DNA of 64,000 nt from Pseudonocardia terrae (GTDB lineage Bacteria; Actinomycetota; Actinomycetes; Mycobacteriales; Pseudonocardiaceae). Both the position numbers and the translations under genes were made by a program. Shown one piece after another: positions 36,757-45,612 of this stretch. The stretch covers positions 62,001 through 126,000 of the forward strand of contig NZ_JAJTTE010000014.1 in assembly GCF_021343995.1 (NCBI RefSeq), written 5' to 3'. The notes beneath the pieces are model-generated. The model saw nothing but the letters and a program-made list of their open reading frames with translations, ran no database searches and was not told the DNA's origin. The number at the start of each line of letters is the position of its first letter. Position 1 is the stretch's first letter.

Positions 36757-36792
36757 GGAGTCCTCTCGGGGTGGGGGTGGGCACACGCGTAC

Positions 36793-36821
36793 GGCCGGTC
36801 CCCGTGGTGCGGGGACCGGCC
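36793..36821 (-). terminator. Hairpin terminator after the sugar ABC operon
   Basis: Perfect 12-bp arms GGCCGGTCCCCG (36793-36804) and CGGGGACCGGCC (36810-36821) with a 5-base loop lie between the transporter ATPase stop and the iolG-like start. No T-tract. Confidence 0.75.
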
Positions 36822-36835
36822 GGGGACGCGCGCGG

Positions 36836-37651
<816 letters not shown>

Positions 37652-37665
37652 TCCCGGTCACATCC

Positions 37666-38736
37666 CTACTTGCGCCGCGAGGCGGAGTTCTTGACGTACA
37701 GGTTGAGCAGGACCGCGAGCAGGAGCATGACGCCCAGGAAGGTCTTGAACCAGTTGGGGTCCCAGCCGGCGTAGACGATGCCCTGGGTGGTCATGCCGAA
37801 GATGAACGCGCCGATCGCCGCGCCGATCGCCGAGCCGTAGCCGCCGGTGAGCAGCGCGCCGCCGACGACCGCGGCCACGATGTAGATCAGCTCGTTGCCG
37901 ACGCCGAGGCCGGCCTGCACGGTGGAGAAGTTGAACAGCAGGTGCTGGCCGAGGAACCAGGCGCAGAACGCGACGCCCATGAACAGCCCGATCTTGACCT
38001 TGGCGACCGGGACACCGACCGCGCGGGCGGAGTCCTGGTTGCCGCCGACGGCGAAGATCCAGTTGCCGGTGCGGGTGCGCAGCAGGATCCAGGTGGCGAC
38101 CAGGGTGAACAGGATCCACCAGAACACCGAGGCCTTGACGCTGACGAAGCCGAGGTCGACGTCGGCGGCGAAGATGGCCTTGGCCGAGTCGAACCCGTCG
38201 AGCTCGGAGATGTTGTTGGTGGCCACGGCGCCGGTGAGCAGCTTGGTGACGCCGAGGTTGATGCCCTGGAGCATGAAGAAGGTCGACAGGGTGATCAGGA
38301 AGCTGGGCAGCTTGGTCTTGATCAGCAGCCAGCCGTTGAGGAAGCCGATGGCCAGCGCGATGACCAGGGACGCCACGGCGCCGACCCAGGCGTTGAGCGA
38401 GAACTGGTAGCTGATCATCGACGAGGCCAGGGCGGCCGTGGTGACCTGGACGCCGGACGACAGGTCGAACTCGCCGCCGATCATCAGCAGCGCCACGCCG
38501 AGGGCGACGATGCCGATGGTGGAGGCGGAGTAGAGGATCGTGGAGAAGGCTTCCGCGGTGCGGAAGGGCGGGGCGATCGCGAAGAAGAACACGAAGATCG
38601 CGATCGCCGCGGCGAGGGAGCCGACCTCGGGCCGGGAGAGGATGCGCGCGCCGAGGGAACGCTGCACGCGCACGGGCTCGGTGCCGGTGGACGGCGTGGA
38701 CGGGGGCGACGGCGGGGTCGCGACTGGTGAGCTCAT
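37666..38736 (-). CDS. Sugar ABC transporter permease
   Basis: 356 residues with about ten hydrophobic helices of the branched-chain/ribose permease family. LMIGGEFDLSSGVQVTTAALASSMISYQ, FLNGWLLIKTKLPSFLITLSTFFMLQGINLG, and NQDSARAVGVPVAKVKIGLFMGVAFCAW carry the family motifs, including the FDLS and VGG signatures. The N-terminal about 30 residues are Pro/Ser-rich and cytoplasmic. Start ATG at 38736. It is separated from the binding-protein gene by a strong hairpin that should lower its expression relative to that protein. Confidence 0.92.
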   Translation of the reverse strand: MSSPVATPPSPPSTPSTGTEPVRVQRSLGARILSRPEVGSLAAAIAIFVFFFAIAPPFRTAEAFSTILYSASTIGIVALGVALLMIGGEFDLSSGVQVTTAALASSMISYQFSLNAWVGAVASLVIALAIGFLNGWLLIKTKLPSFLITLSTFFMLQGINLGVTKLLTGAVATNNISELDGFDSAKAIFAADVDLGFVSVKASVFWWILFTLVATWILLRTRTGNWIFAVGGNQDSARAVGVPVAKVKIGLFMGVAFCAWFLGQHLLFNFSTVQAGLGVGNELIYIVAAVVGGALLTGGYGSAIGAAIGAFIFGMTTQGIVYAGWDPNWFKTFLGVMLLLAVLLNLYVKNSASRRK

Positions 38737-38760
38737 CGCTGGACGCTCCTGGGTCGGGTC

Positions 38761-38800
38761 CCGTCCGTGGGGGCCGCCGGGCGGCGGCCCCCACGGACGG
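38761..38800 (-). terminator. 18-bp hairpin between binding protein and permease (attenuator/stabiliser)
   Basis: Arms of 18 bp (38761-38778 and 38783-38800), perfect, with a 4-base GGGC loop. It sits inside an operon, immediately after the binding-protein stop. This is the position where many sugar transport operons keep a partial terminator that protects the upstream mRNA and gives more binding protein than permease. Confidence 0.8.
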
Positions 38801-38806
38801 ATCGGG

Positions 38807-39784
38807 TCAGCGGGTGTTCTTCGCCGCGTACTCGGCGATCTTGCTGATGTTCGTGTTGTCGACGAAGGACGGGCCGGTGAGCACCGGCTTGCCGCCGCCG
38901 AGGTCGTTGCCGTTGGTCAGGTTCAGCCACAGCGACTGGACGGCCATGTAGCCCTGGACGTAGGGCTGCTGGTCGATGGAGAACTGGATCTGGCCGTTCT
39001 GGATGGCCTTGGCCACGTCGGCGTTGAGGTCGAAGGTCACGACCTTGGCCTGGCTGCCGGAGTCGGTCTTGGCCTGCAGCGCGGCGAGGGCGATCGGCGC
39101 GCCGAGGGTGACGACGTCGGTGATCGACGGGTCCTGCTGGAGCTTGGCCGCGATGGTCTGCTGGACCGAGGGCAGGTCGGCGCCGTTGACCTGCAGGTTC
39201 TCGGTGTTCGGGAGGCTCTTCTTGACGCCGGCGCAGCGCGCCTCCAGGGCCACCGAGCCCTGCTCCTGGACGACGCAGAGGGCCTTGCCGCCGCCGCTCT
39301 GCGCGATGCGCTGGCCGGCGGTCTGGCCGGCCAGGTCCTCGTCCGAGCCGAAGTACATCGGGATGTCGTACTTCTGGTACTCGTTGATGCCCGAGTTGAA
39401 CGCGACCGTCGGGATGCCGGCCTTCACGGCCTTCTCGGCCGCCGGGCCGACCTGGTCGGCGTAGGCGAGGGTGACGGCGATGCCGTTGACCTTGGAGTCG
39501 ATGGCGTTCTGGACCAGAGTGGCCTGCTGACCCGCGTCGTTGTTGTTCGAGTACTTCAGGTCGACGTTGAGCTCGCTGGCCGCCTGCTGCGCGCCCGCCC
39601 GGATCTTGTCCCAGAACGAGTCGCCCGGCTGCTCGTGCGTGATCATCGCGATCGTGAAGCGCTGGCTCGTGGCCGCGGTCGCATTGTTCTGGGCACCGCC
39701 CTGGCTGCTGCAACCGGCCGCGATGAGGGCCGCCCCCGCGAGGGTCGCCACGAGGGCGACGACCCGCTTGCTTGATCGGAACAT
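38807..39784 (-). CDS. Sugar ABC transporter substrate-binding lipoprotein
   Basis: 325 residues. A signal sequence with the lipobox end IAAGC places the acylated Cys at 25. The mature protein is a ribose/xylose-type periplasmic binding protein: FTIAMITHEQPGDSFWDKIRAGAQQAASELNVDLKY, NAIDSKVNGIAVTLA, PTVAFNSGINEY and FDLNADVAKAIQNGQIQFSIDQQPYVQGYMAVQSLWL. It captures a monosaccharide or cyclitol outside the cell. The ATG at 39784 follows GAAGGACAAGG. It lies 44 bases after the truncated aldolase gene and belongs to the GntR-controlled operon. Confidence 0.93.
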   Translation of the reverse strand: MFRSSKRVVALVATLAGAALIAAGCSSQGGAQNNATAATSQRFTIAMITHEQPGDSFWDKIRAGAQQAASELNVDLKYSNNNDAGQQATLVQNAIDSKVNGIAVTLAYADQVGPAAEKAVKAGIPTVAFNSGINEYQKYDIPMYFGSDEDLAGQTAGQRIAQSGGGKALCVVQEQGSVALEARCAGVKKSLPNTENLQVNGADLPSVQQTIAAKLQQDPSITDVVTLGAPIALAALQAKTDSGSQAKVVTFDLNADVAKAIQNGQIQFSIDQQPYVQGYMAVQSLWLNLTNGNDLGGGKPVLTGPSFVDNTNISKIAEYAAKNTR

Positions 39785-39828
39785 CCTTGTCCTTCCCGAA
39801 CTACTCATCGGTGAGTGGTGTGGTGCTT

Positions 39829-40506
39829 CTACAGCAACCGGACCGCGGCGTCGACGGCCCCCGAGACGTCGTCATCCGGTGGGTACAACAGGGACCGGCC
39901 GACGACCAGCCCCTGCACGGTGGGCAGGGCGAGCGCCTTGCTCCAGGTCGCGAAGGTGGCCGCCTGGTCGGCCGCCACCTCGCCGCCGAGGATCACCGCG
40001 GGGAGCGTGGTCGCCGCCATCGCACGTGCCATGTCCTCCCCGCCGTCCCCGATGATCGGCACCTTCAGCCAGGTGTAGGCCGACGTGGTGCCCAGGCCCG
40101 CGGCGACGGTCATCGCCCGGGTCATCGCCTCCATGGTCAGTTCGTTGCGGACCCGTCCGTCGATACGGCGGGACAGGAACGGCTCGACCATGGCCATCAG
40201 GCGGCGCCCGGCGAGGCCGGACACCGCACGCCCGCAGGACTCGAGCGTGGCGACGCTGGAGGCGTCGTCGGCGTCGATCCGCAGGAGCATCTTGCCGCCC
40301 TCGAACCCGGCGGCGGCGATGCTCGCGGGGTCGTAGGCGGTGAACCGGTCGTCGAGCTCGAAGGCGGTGCCGGCGAGGCCCCCGCGGTTCATCGAGCCGA
40401 CGACGACCTTGTCGTCGAGGGCGCCCAGCAGGAGGAGGTCCTCCAGCACGTCCGGCGTGCCGAGCACGCCGTTGACGCCGGGACGGGAGAGGACGGCCTC
40501 ACGCAC
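39829..40506 (-). CDS. Truncated Cgl0159-type (beta/alpha)8 aldolase
   Basis: 225 residues. VNGVLGTPDVLEDLLLLGALDDKVVVGSMNRGGLAG, MLLRIDADD, RRLMAMVEPF and TSAYTWLKVPIIG match the Cgl0159-family aldolase-like barrel that accompanies inositol catabolism genes in corynebacteria. Family members are usually about 290-300 residues; here the first about 70, including the DHPARG-like start, are missing, because only about 100 bases separate the GTG at 40506 from the promoter. The Lys residues in GGKMLL and WLKVP remain. The barrel would lack its first strands, so activity is doubtful. First gene of the transporter operon. Confidence 0.75.
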   Translation of the reverse strand: MREAVLSRPGVNGVLGTPDVLEDLLLLGALDDKVVVGSMNRGGLAGTAFELDDRFTAYDPASIAAAGFEGGKMLLRIDADDASSVATLESCGRAVSGLAGRRLMAMVEPFLSRRIDGRVRNELTMEAMTRAMTVAAGLGTTSAYTWLKVPIIGDGGEDMARAMAATTLPAVILGGEVAADQAATFATWSKALALPTVQGLVVGRSLLYPPDDDVSGAVDAAVRLL

Positions 40507-40551
40507 CGAGACTCACGAGCGGCAGTGCCACGTGTCCCCTCCACCAGGCGA

Positions 40552-40572
40552 CGCCCGGCAACCGTTGCCGGG
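40552..40572 (-). promoter_or_regulatory. Perfect inverted repeat in the aldolase leader
   Basis: GCCCGGCAAC and GTTGCCGGGC, 10-bp arms separated by one base, lie about 50 bases upstream of the aldolase GTG, between it and the promoter. It could be a second regulator site or an mRNA hairpin. Confidence 0.5.
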
Positions 40573-40611
40573 CGGGTGATCGAATTCGTTGTGACTCCGA
40601 ACACCGCCATA

Positions 40612-40640
40612 GGTGTACGCTCGTCAAGGCTGTACGTCAA
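40612..40640 (-). promoter_or_regulatory. Promoter of the aldolase/sugar transporter operon
   Basis: On the minus strand, TTGACG (40640-40635) is followed after exactly 17 bases by TACACC (40617-40612). Transcription would start near 40605. The GntR inverted repeat lies 6 bases upstream of the -35. Confidence 0.6.
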
Positions 40641-40645
40641 TGGTT

Positions 40646-40670
40646 TGTCCTGACATATTTTGTCAGGACA
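40646..40670. promoter_or_regulatory. GntR-family operator (perfect 10-bp inverted repeat)
   Basis: TGTCCTGACA (40646-40655) and TGTCAGGACA (40661-40670) are exact reverse complements separated by TATTT. The site sits between the divergent GntR gene and the aldolase/transporter promoter, touching the leader of the first and the -35 of the second, as expected for an autoregulating repressor. Confidence 0.85.
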
Positions 40671-40689
40671 TGGAAAGGAGCGGTGGGGC

Positions 40690-41445
40690 GTGGACCGACA
40701 GGCGAACGGAGCGTTGGTCCCGGACGTCACCCTCGACCGGACGAGTCCCGTGCCGCTCTACTACCAGGTCGCGACGAGGCTGCAGCAGCAGATCGAGGAG
40801 GGCGACATCCCCGTCGGCTCCCGGCTGGAGAACGAGGTCGAGCTGGCCGACCGGCTCGGGGTCTCCCGGCCGACCATGCGCCGCGCCATCTCCTACCTGG
40901 TCGAACGCGGGATGCTCGTGCGCAAGCGCGGCGTGGGGACCCAGGTCGTGCACCCCAAGGTCCGCCGGCCCGTCGAGCTCACGAGCCTCTACGACGACCT
41001 GCTCAAGAGCGGGCAGGCGCCCCGCACCGAGATCCGTGAGTTCGAGGTACGGCCCGCGCCGGACCAGATCGCGGAGGCCCTCGGGATCCCCTTCGGCGCC
41101 GAGGTCACCTGGATCGAGCGGCTGCGTTTCGCCGGCGACGAGCCGTTGGCGCTCATGCACAACGCCGTGCCCCTCGACGTGCTCCGGCTGCACCGGGAGG
41201 ACCTGGAGCGCAACGGGCTCTACGACCTGCTCCGCGGCGCGGGGCACGTGCCGCGCATGGCGAACCAGGTCGTCGGGGCGCGCACGGCGAGCGCGGGGGA
41301 GGCGCGCATCCTCGACGAGGCGCGCGGCGCCCCGCTGCTCACCATGACCCGCACCGCCTGGGACGCCGCGGGCAAGGCCGTCGAGTACGGCTCGCACCTG
41401 TACCGCGCGAGCCGCTACTCGTTCGAGCTCAACCTCACCAGCTGA
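40690..41445 (+). CDS. GntR-family regulator, HutC subgroup
   Basis: 251 residues. The winged helix-turn-helix VPLYYQVATRLQQQIEEGDIPVGSRLENEVELADRLGVSRPTMRRAISYL is at 17-66, then a UTRA effector domain (VRRPVELTSLYDDLLKSGQAPRTEI ... YGSHLYRASRYSFEL). The GTG at 40690 has AAAGGAG correctly placed; the TTG at 40660 would put the operator inside the gene and is rejected. It should repress the divergent aldolase/transporter operon and itself through the 40646-40670 repeat, with a sugar or cyclitol (or a phosphate of it) as inducer. Confidence 0.93.
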   Translation: MDRQANGALVPDVTLDRTSPVPLYYQVATRLQQQIEEGDIPVGSRLENEVELADRLGVSRPTMRRAISYLVERGMLVRKRGVGTQVVHPKVRRPVELTSLYDDLLKSGQAPRTEIREFEVRPAPDQIAEALGIPFGAEVTWIERLRFAGDEPLALMHNAVPLDVLRLHREDLERNGLYDLLRGAGHVPRMANQVVGARTASAGEARILDEARGAPLLTMTRTAWDAAGKAVEYGSHLYRASRYSFELNLTS

Positions 41446-41484
41446 CGCGGGAAGGTTGAACGCGCAACCAGCGTTGCCCGGGGC

Positions 41485-41918
41485 ATGACGAAGAAGATCG
41501 GGTTCCTGTCGTTCGGGCACTGGCAGGACGCGCCCGGGTCGCGAACCCGCTCTGCCGCCGACGCCCTGCTGCAGACGGTGGAGCTGGCACAGGCCGCCGA
41601 GGAGCTCGGCGTCGACGGGGCGTACGTCCGCGTGCACCACTTCGAACGGCAGCTGGCCTCGCCGTTCCCGCTGCTGTCCGCGATCGCCGCCCGCACCAGC
41701 CGGATCGAGATCGGCGCCGGCGTGATCGACATGCGGTACGAGAACCCGCTGTACATGGCGGAGGAGGCCGCGGCCACGGACCTGATCAGCGGTGGGCGGC
41801 TGCAGCTCGGCGCCAGTTGGGCGTGGAGTACAACGCGCACCTCCTCGAGACGATCGTGCGGCACGTCGTGCCGGCCGTCGGCTGGTCGGACGCCGTCGCC
41901 GGAGTTCCTCAGATCTGA
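41485..41918 (+). pseudogene. Luciferase-fold oxidoreductase with a large internal deletion
   Basis: The first about 109 codons are a clean LLM-class flavin enzyme: KIGFLSFGHW, DGAYVRVHHFERQLASPFPLLSAIAARTSRIEIGAGVIDMRYENPLYMAEEAA and SGGRLQLG. At 41812-41822 the sequence jumps, in another frame, to QLGVEYNAHLLETIVRHVV, the normal C-terminal ending of the family, stopping at 41916-41918. About 190 central codons are missing. The two sides share Gln-Leu-Gly codons (CAGCTCGGC and CAGTTGGGC), suggesting a recombination deletion. Reading straight through gives a 152-residue nonsense-ended product. It follows the GntR gene by 39 bases. Confidence 0.88.
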
Positions 41919-42013
41919 CGATGTGAGCTGGTCCGGTTTCTGAAACACCCCCGGCGCCGCCGCCGTTGTCACCGGTGGACCGTGCTGGAACGTTCAAGAA
42001 TCGGAGAAGTGAG

Positions 42014-42187
42014 ATGAGTGAGCGCGTGCGTGCGCGGCTGCGGCTGCTGCACGACGAGTACGTCTCGGCGGTGAACTCCGCCGTCGAGGAGGGGCGCGAG
42101 GACCTGGTGGAGCGGCTGGTCGCCGACTACCCGGACGCCGCACTGCGGGTCATGGCCGAGTACGACGAGGTCCCGGACGCCGCCTGA
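42014..42187 (+). CDS. Small helical protein, unknown function
   Basis: 57 residues, charged and mostly helical: SERVRARLRLLHDEYVSAV followed by NSAVEEGREDLVERLVADY and MAEYDEVPDAA. The ATG at 42014 is preceded by GGAGAAGTGAG, a good ribosome binding site, and codon usage is strongly GC3-biased, supporting real coding. No family recognised. It stands between the broken flavin gene and the metalloprotease-like gene. Confidence 0.6.
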   Translation: MSERVRARLRLLHDEYVSAVNSAVEEGREDLVERLVADYPDAALRVMAEYDEVPDAA

Positions 42188-42276
42188 CCCGGCCGCTCGC
42201 CGCCGTCGATCACGGTCTTGCGACCAGGCGGTGAAGGGTGCGGCGCCCGGGGCCGGCTGGTGGCAGGCTCGCCGCC

Positions 42277-43086
42277 GTGCCATCACCCGGAGCGGCCTGC
42301 GCCCCGACCGCCCGCACGCGGAGCGGACGGGTGGCGGCGCTCCTGTGCCTGTCCGCCTGCCTGCTCCCGGCCTGCTCCCAGCAGGGTGTGGACCAGCTGG
42401 CCGCGAACCCCGGCGACCGCACCCCACCGGTCTCCGCACCCCCCACGCCGGCTCCGCCCCCCGCAGCCGCGTTCGCGGCACAGAGCGCGCCGCTGCCGAG
42501 CGCCGGCGCGGCCGCCCCCGTCCTCTCCGCGGACGACGTCCTGGCCGGCCTGACCGGGCGGGACGTGCCCCCCGACGGGGACGGCGACCTCGTGGTGGTG
42601 CCCGGCTCGACCCCGGCGCCGGGGCCCGGCCCGGTCCGCACGCTGAGCGTGGCGGTCGAGTCTGGTCTCCCCGTCGATGCGGGGGAGTTCGCAGCCTTCG
42701 TGATGACCACCCTGAACGACCCGCGGGGCTGGGGCGCGGGCGGCGTGATGTCCTTCGCCCGCACGGACGGGGAGGCGTCCATCCACCTGCTGCTCGCCAC
42801 CCCGGGCACCACGAACCGGCTGTGTGCCCCGCTCGACACGGCGGGCGAGGTGTCCTGCCGCAACCAGGACCTGGTGGTGCTGAACTTCCGCCGCTGGGTG
42901 GACGCGACGGCGGAGTACGCCGACAACCCCACCGGCTACCGTCAGTACCTGGTGAACCACGAGGTGGGGCACGCGCTGGGGTACGGGCACGTCACCTGCC
43001 CGGGGCCGGGCATGCCCGCGCCCGTCATGCAGCAACAGACCCTCGGCCTGCAGGGCTGCACGCAGAACAGCTGGCCGAACCCGTGA
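42277..43086 (+). CDS. DUF3152 metalloprotease-like lipoprotein
   Basis: 269 residues from a GTG at 42277. A lipobox-like LPAC about residue 33 follows a hydrophobic stretch, then a Pro/Ala-rich linker (to about 90). The C-terminal DUF3152 domain has RTLSVAVESGLPVDAGEFAAFVMTTLNDPRGW, RRWVDATAEYADNPTGYRQYLVNHEVGHALGYGH with the H-E-x-G-H-x-x-G-x-x-H zinc motif, and GMPAPVMQQQTLGLQGC. It is probably an exported zinc peptidase-like protein of the actinobacterial surface; proteolysis is not shown for the family to my knowledge. Convergent with the Liv operon. Confidence 0.85.
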   Translation: MPSPGAACAPTARTRSGRVAALLCLSACLLPACSQQGVDQLAANPGDRTPPVSAPPTPAPPPAAAFAAQSAPLPSAGAAAPVLSADDVLAGLTGRDVPPDGDGDLVVVPGSTPAPGPGPVRTLSVAVESGLPVDAGEFAAFVMTTLNDPRGWGAGGVMSFARTDGEASIHLLLATPGTTNRLCAPLDTAGEVSCRNQDLVVLNFRRWVDATAEYADNPTGYRQYLVNHEVGHALGYGHVTCPGPGMPAPVMQQQTLGLQGCTQNSWPNP

Positions 43087-43087
43087 C

Positions 43088-43117
43088 GGGCCGGCCGGGA
43101 CGTGCCCCGGCCGGCCC
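43088..43117. terminator. Bidirectional hairpin terminator
   Basis: Arms GGGCCGGCCGGG (43088-43099) and CCCGGCCGGCCC (43106-43117), perfect 12 bp with a 6-base loop, between the convergent DUF3152 and Liv binding-protein genes. Confidence 0.75.
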
Positions 43118-43132
43118 CTCGCGTCCCGGCTG

Positions 43133-44473
43133 TCAGGTCCCGCCCGGAGCCGCCGGAATCCCGTTGGGCGGCACGGGGGTCTCCCCGGCCGTCGCGTCGG
43201 TGATCGGGGCGTCGCCGTTGTTCGTGACCCGGACCGGGCCCAGTGCCGCGGTGCTGTCGCCGGTCACCCGGACGACCTTCGCGCCGGAGATGCCGCTGTG
43301 CTTGTCCGCGGTGAACCGGTACGGCGCGGCCCACGGGCCCGCGAACTGCGTGCCGCCCTTCTCGATCGCCTCGACCAGCCCCTCGCGGGTCGGGTTCGGC
43401 CCGGCGGCGAGCAGCGCCTGGACGAACGCGTAGCCCTGCGACATCCCGAAGATCCGGAAGTTGGTGAGGGCCCCGCCGTCGCCGTGCGCCTTCCAGATCG
43501 CGTCGAACTGTGCGGTCCACGCGTCCGACGGGTTGTCGGCGCGCGGCAGGTACTCGTCGGTGATCATCCCGTCGAGCAGGGCCGTGTCGGTCACCTGCCC
43601 CTGCGAGAACCGCCCGAGCAGCGACCCGACGAGCACGGGGTCCGCGCCGATGTTGCTGTACACCCACTGCGGCTTGTAGTTCAGCTTCAGGCCCTGCAGC
43701 TGCGTCAGCGCCGTGTAGGAGGGCACGTTGAAGCCGATGACGAGATCGGCGTCCGCCGCCTGCAGCGCGGACATCTGCGGCCCGATGTCAGTGTTGCCCG
43801 GGGTGTAGCGCTGCACGGACACGATCTGCTTGTCCAGGTACCGGCGGATGCCCCGCTCGGCGTCCTCGCCGACGTCGTCGTTCTGCAGGAACAGGCCGAC
43901 CTTGGCCTGCGGGAAGGTCGTCGCGACGTGGTCGGCGAGGATCTTCGCCTCGATCTCGTAGTCCGGCTGCCAGCCGAAGGTCATCGGGTACTTCTGGGGC
44001 CGGTCCCACAGCAGCGAGCCGGAGGAGACGAAGAGGTCGGGCACGCCCTCGGCGTTGAGGGAGTCCAGCACCGCGCCGTGGGTCGGGGTGCCCAGCCCGC
44101 CCAGGATCGCGAAGACCTGGTCCTGCAGCACCAGCTCGTTGACGACCTGGCTGGTCTGGGTGGGGTTGTAGGCGTCGTCGCGGAAGACGTAGTCGATCTT
44201 CCGGCCGTTGACGCCGCCGTGCGCGTTGACCCAGTCGAAGTAGGCCTTGGTCCCGGTCGGGATCTCGCTGTAGCCCGGGGCGGCGACGCCGGTGAGCGGG
44301 AAGTGCGAGCCCACCTTGACCGAGTCGGCGGTGATGCCGATCGTCGAACCCCCGCCCGATCCTCCGCCGCCCGAGCCGGAGTCCGGCCGGCCGCCCGCCC
44401 CGCACCCCGCGAGCGCCAGGACGGCGCCGAGGGCGAGGGCCGCCAGCACCCGTACCCGCCTCGATCTGCGCAT
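43133..44473 (-). CDS. Branched-chain amino-acid-type ABC binding lipoprotein
   Basis: 446 residues. A signal peptide ends in a lipobox (ALAGCGAG, Cys near 24). A Gly/Ser linker follows, then the LivJ-type domain: VKVGSHFPLTGVAAPGYSEIPTGTKAYFDWVNAHGGVNGRKIDYVFRDDAYNPTQT, LGGLGTPTHGAVLDSLNAEGVPDLFVSSGS, and YALIGF-like strands. This family binds amino acids, amides, urea or aromatic acids. The ATG at 44473 overlaps the LivM stop by one base. Last gene of the five-gene operon. Longer than typical LivJ because of the linker and extra C-terminal strands. Confidence 0.93.
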   Translation of the reverse strand: MRRSRRVRVLAALALGAVLALAGCGAGGRPDSGSGGGGSGGGSTIGITADSVKVGSHFPLTGVAAPGYSEIPTGTKAYFDWVNAHGGVNGRKIDYVFRDDAYNPTQTSQVVNELVLQDQVFAILGGLGTPTHGAVLDSLNAEGVPDLFVSSGSLLWDRPQKYPMTFGWQPDYEIEAKILADHVATTFPQAKVGLFLQNDDVGEDAERGIRRYLDKQIVSVQRYTPGNTDIGPQMSALQAADADLVIGFNVPSYTALTQLQGLKLNYKPQWVYSNIGADPVLVGSLLGRFSQGQVTDTALLDGMITDEYLPRADNPSDAWTAQFDAIWKAHGDGGALTNFRIFGMSQGYAFVQALLAAGPNPTREGLVEAIEKGGTQFAGPWAAPYRFTADKHSGISGAKVVRVTGDSTAALGPVRVTNNGDAPITDATAGETPVPPNGIPAAPGGT

Positions 44474-45612
44474 CAGGACCTCCCTGTCCTTTCCTCCGGC
44501 GCGCCGGCCGGAGCGGTCGTGCGTGCGCGCCACCGGGCCCGCACGGTCCCCACCACGCCGCCGGGCGCGAGCAGGATGACGAGAATGAGCACCGCGCCGT
44601 AGACGAAGGGCGCCAGTTGCGCGGCCTGCACGTCGGTGAGCCCGGCCGAGGTGCCGAGGTTGGTCACCGCGGGCGGCAGGAACACCAGCAGTGCGCTGCC
44701 CAGGACGGCGCCGAGGAGGCTGCCGAGCCCGCCCAGGACGACCGCCGTGAGCAGCGAGATCGACAGCACGATCGTGAACCCGGTCGGCGCGGCGAGGCGG
44801 ACCACGACGCCGAGCACGCCGCCCGCGAGCCCGGCGCACGCCGCGCTGACCGTGAAGGCCAGCACCCGTACCCGGCTCAGCCGGACGCCGGCCAGCTCGG
44901 CGGCCACCTCGTCGTCGCGCACGGCCTTCCAGATCCGGCCGATCCGGCTCGCCGTCAGGTTGGCGAGCAGCAGGAACGCCACGATCGCGACCACCCAGCC
45001 GACGTAGGCGAGGTACTTGGCGCTGCTGGTCTCGTTGGCGGACAGGAAGTACACGGCGTCGGCGAACCAGTCCGGCGCTCGCGGGGAGGGGACCGGCAGG
45101 CCCTGCTCGCCGCCGAGCGCCTCGTCGAAATGGATCGCGAGCCCGGGCAAGGCGACGGCGAACGCCAGGGTGGCGCCGGCCAGGTACGGGCCCTTGAGCC
45201 GGGCGGCCGCGGCGCCGACGAGCACGCCGACCAGTGCGGTGATGCCCGCCGCGATCACCAGCACCACCAGCAGTGGGATGTCGGCGGGCAGCAGCAGGCC
45301 GGCCGTGTAGGCGCCGACGGCCATCAGCGCGCCGTGGCCCAGGGAGATCTGCCCGTTGAGCCCGGTGAGCACGGTCAACCCGGCCACGGCGATCGCGTAG
45401 TACGACATCGTGGCGAACTGGGAGTTCCGGAACGGCCCGGTCAGCTCCAGCACCAGCACCACGACGACCAGGGCCAGCAGCGCCAGTGCGGCGTGCCGGG
45501 CGAAGGTCGCCTTCGGCCGGAACCGCGCCGCGAGCCCCGCCCACCGGCCCGGTTCCCGTCCGGAGCGGGACGCGGTGCCCGCCTGCTCGGTGGGGCGTAC
45601 CGGCGCGGCCAT
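44473..45612 (-). CDS. livM: Branched-chain ABC permease, LivM type
   Basis: 379 residues. An N-terminal polar segment of about 35 residues precedes nine or so helices. LTGLNGQISLGHGALMAVGAYTAGLL is the LivM hallmark; VRDDEVAAELAGVRLSRVRVLAFTVSAACAGLAGGVLGVV is the ATPase-contact loop. The start at 45612 overlaps the LivH stop region. It pairs with LivH to form the membrane channel. The C-terminus is basic and follows a VLLAPGGVVGTVR segment. Confidence 0.93.
   Translation of the reverse strand: MAAPVRPTEQAGTASRSGREPGRWAGLAARFRPKATFARHAALALLALVVVVLVLELTGPFRNSQFATMSYYAIAVAGLTVLTGLNGQISLGHGALMAVGAYTAGLLLPADIPLLVVLVIAAGITALVGVLVGAAAARLKGPYLAGATLAFAVALPGLAIHFDEALGGEQGLPVPSPRAPDWFADAVYFLSANETSSAKYLAYVGWVVAIVAFLLLANLTASRIGRIWKAVRDDEVAAELAGVRLSRVRVLAFTVSAACAGLAGGVLGVVVRLAAPTGFTIVLSISLLTAVVLGGLGSLLGAVLGSALLVFLPPAVTNLGTSAGLTDVQAAQLAPFVYGAVLILVILLAPGGVVGTVRARWRARTTAPAGAPEERTGRS

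Noticed and set aside
34706-36784. A single fused Gfo/Idh/MocA protein of 692 residues
   Set aside because: The two halves are separate genes with a GTGA overlap; the fused frame reads the iolG-like region in the wrong frame.
40660-40690. TTG start of the GntR regulator at 40660
   Set aside because: It would place the operator inside the coding region, and the GTG at 40690 has a better ribosome binding site.
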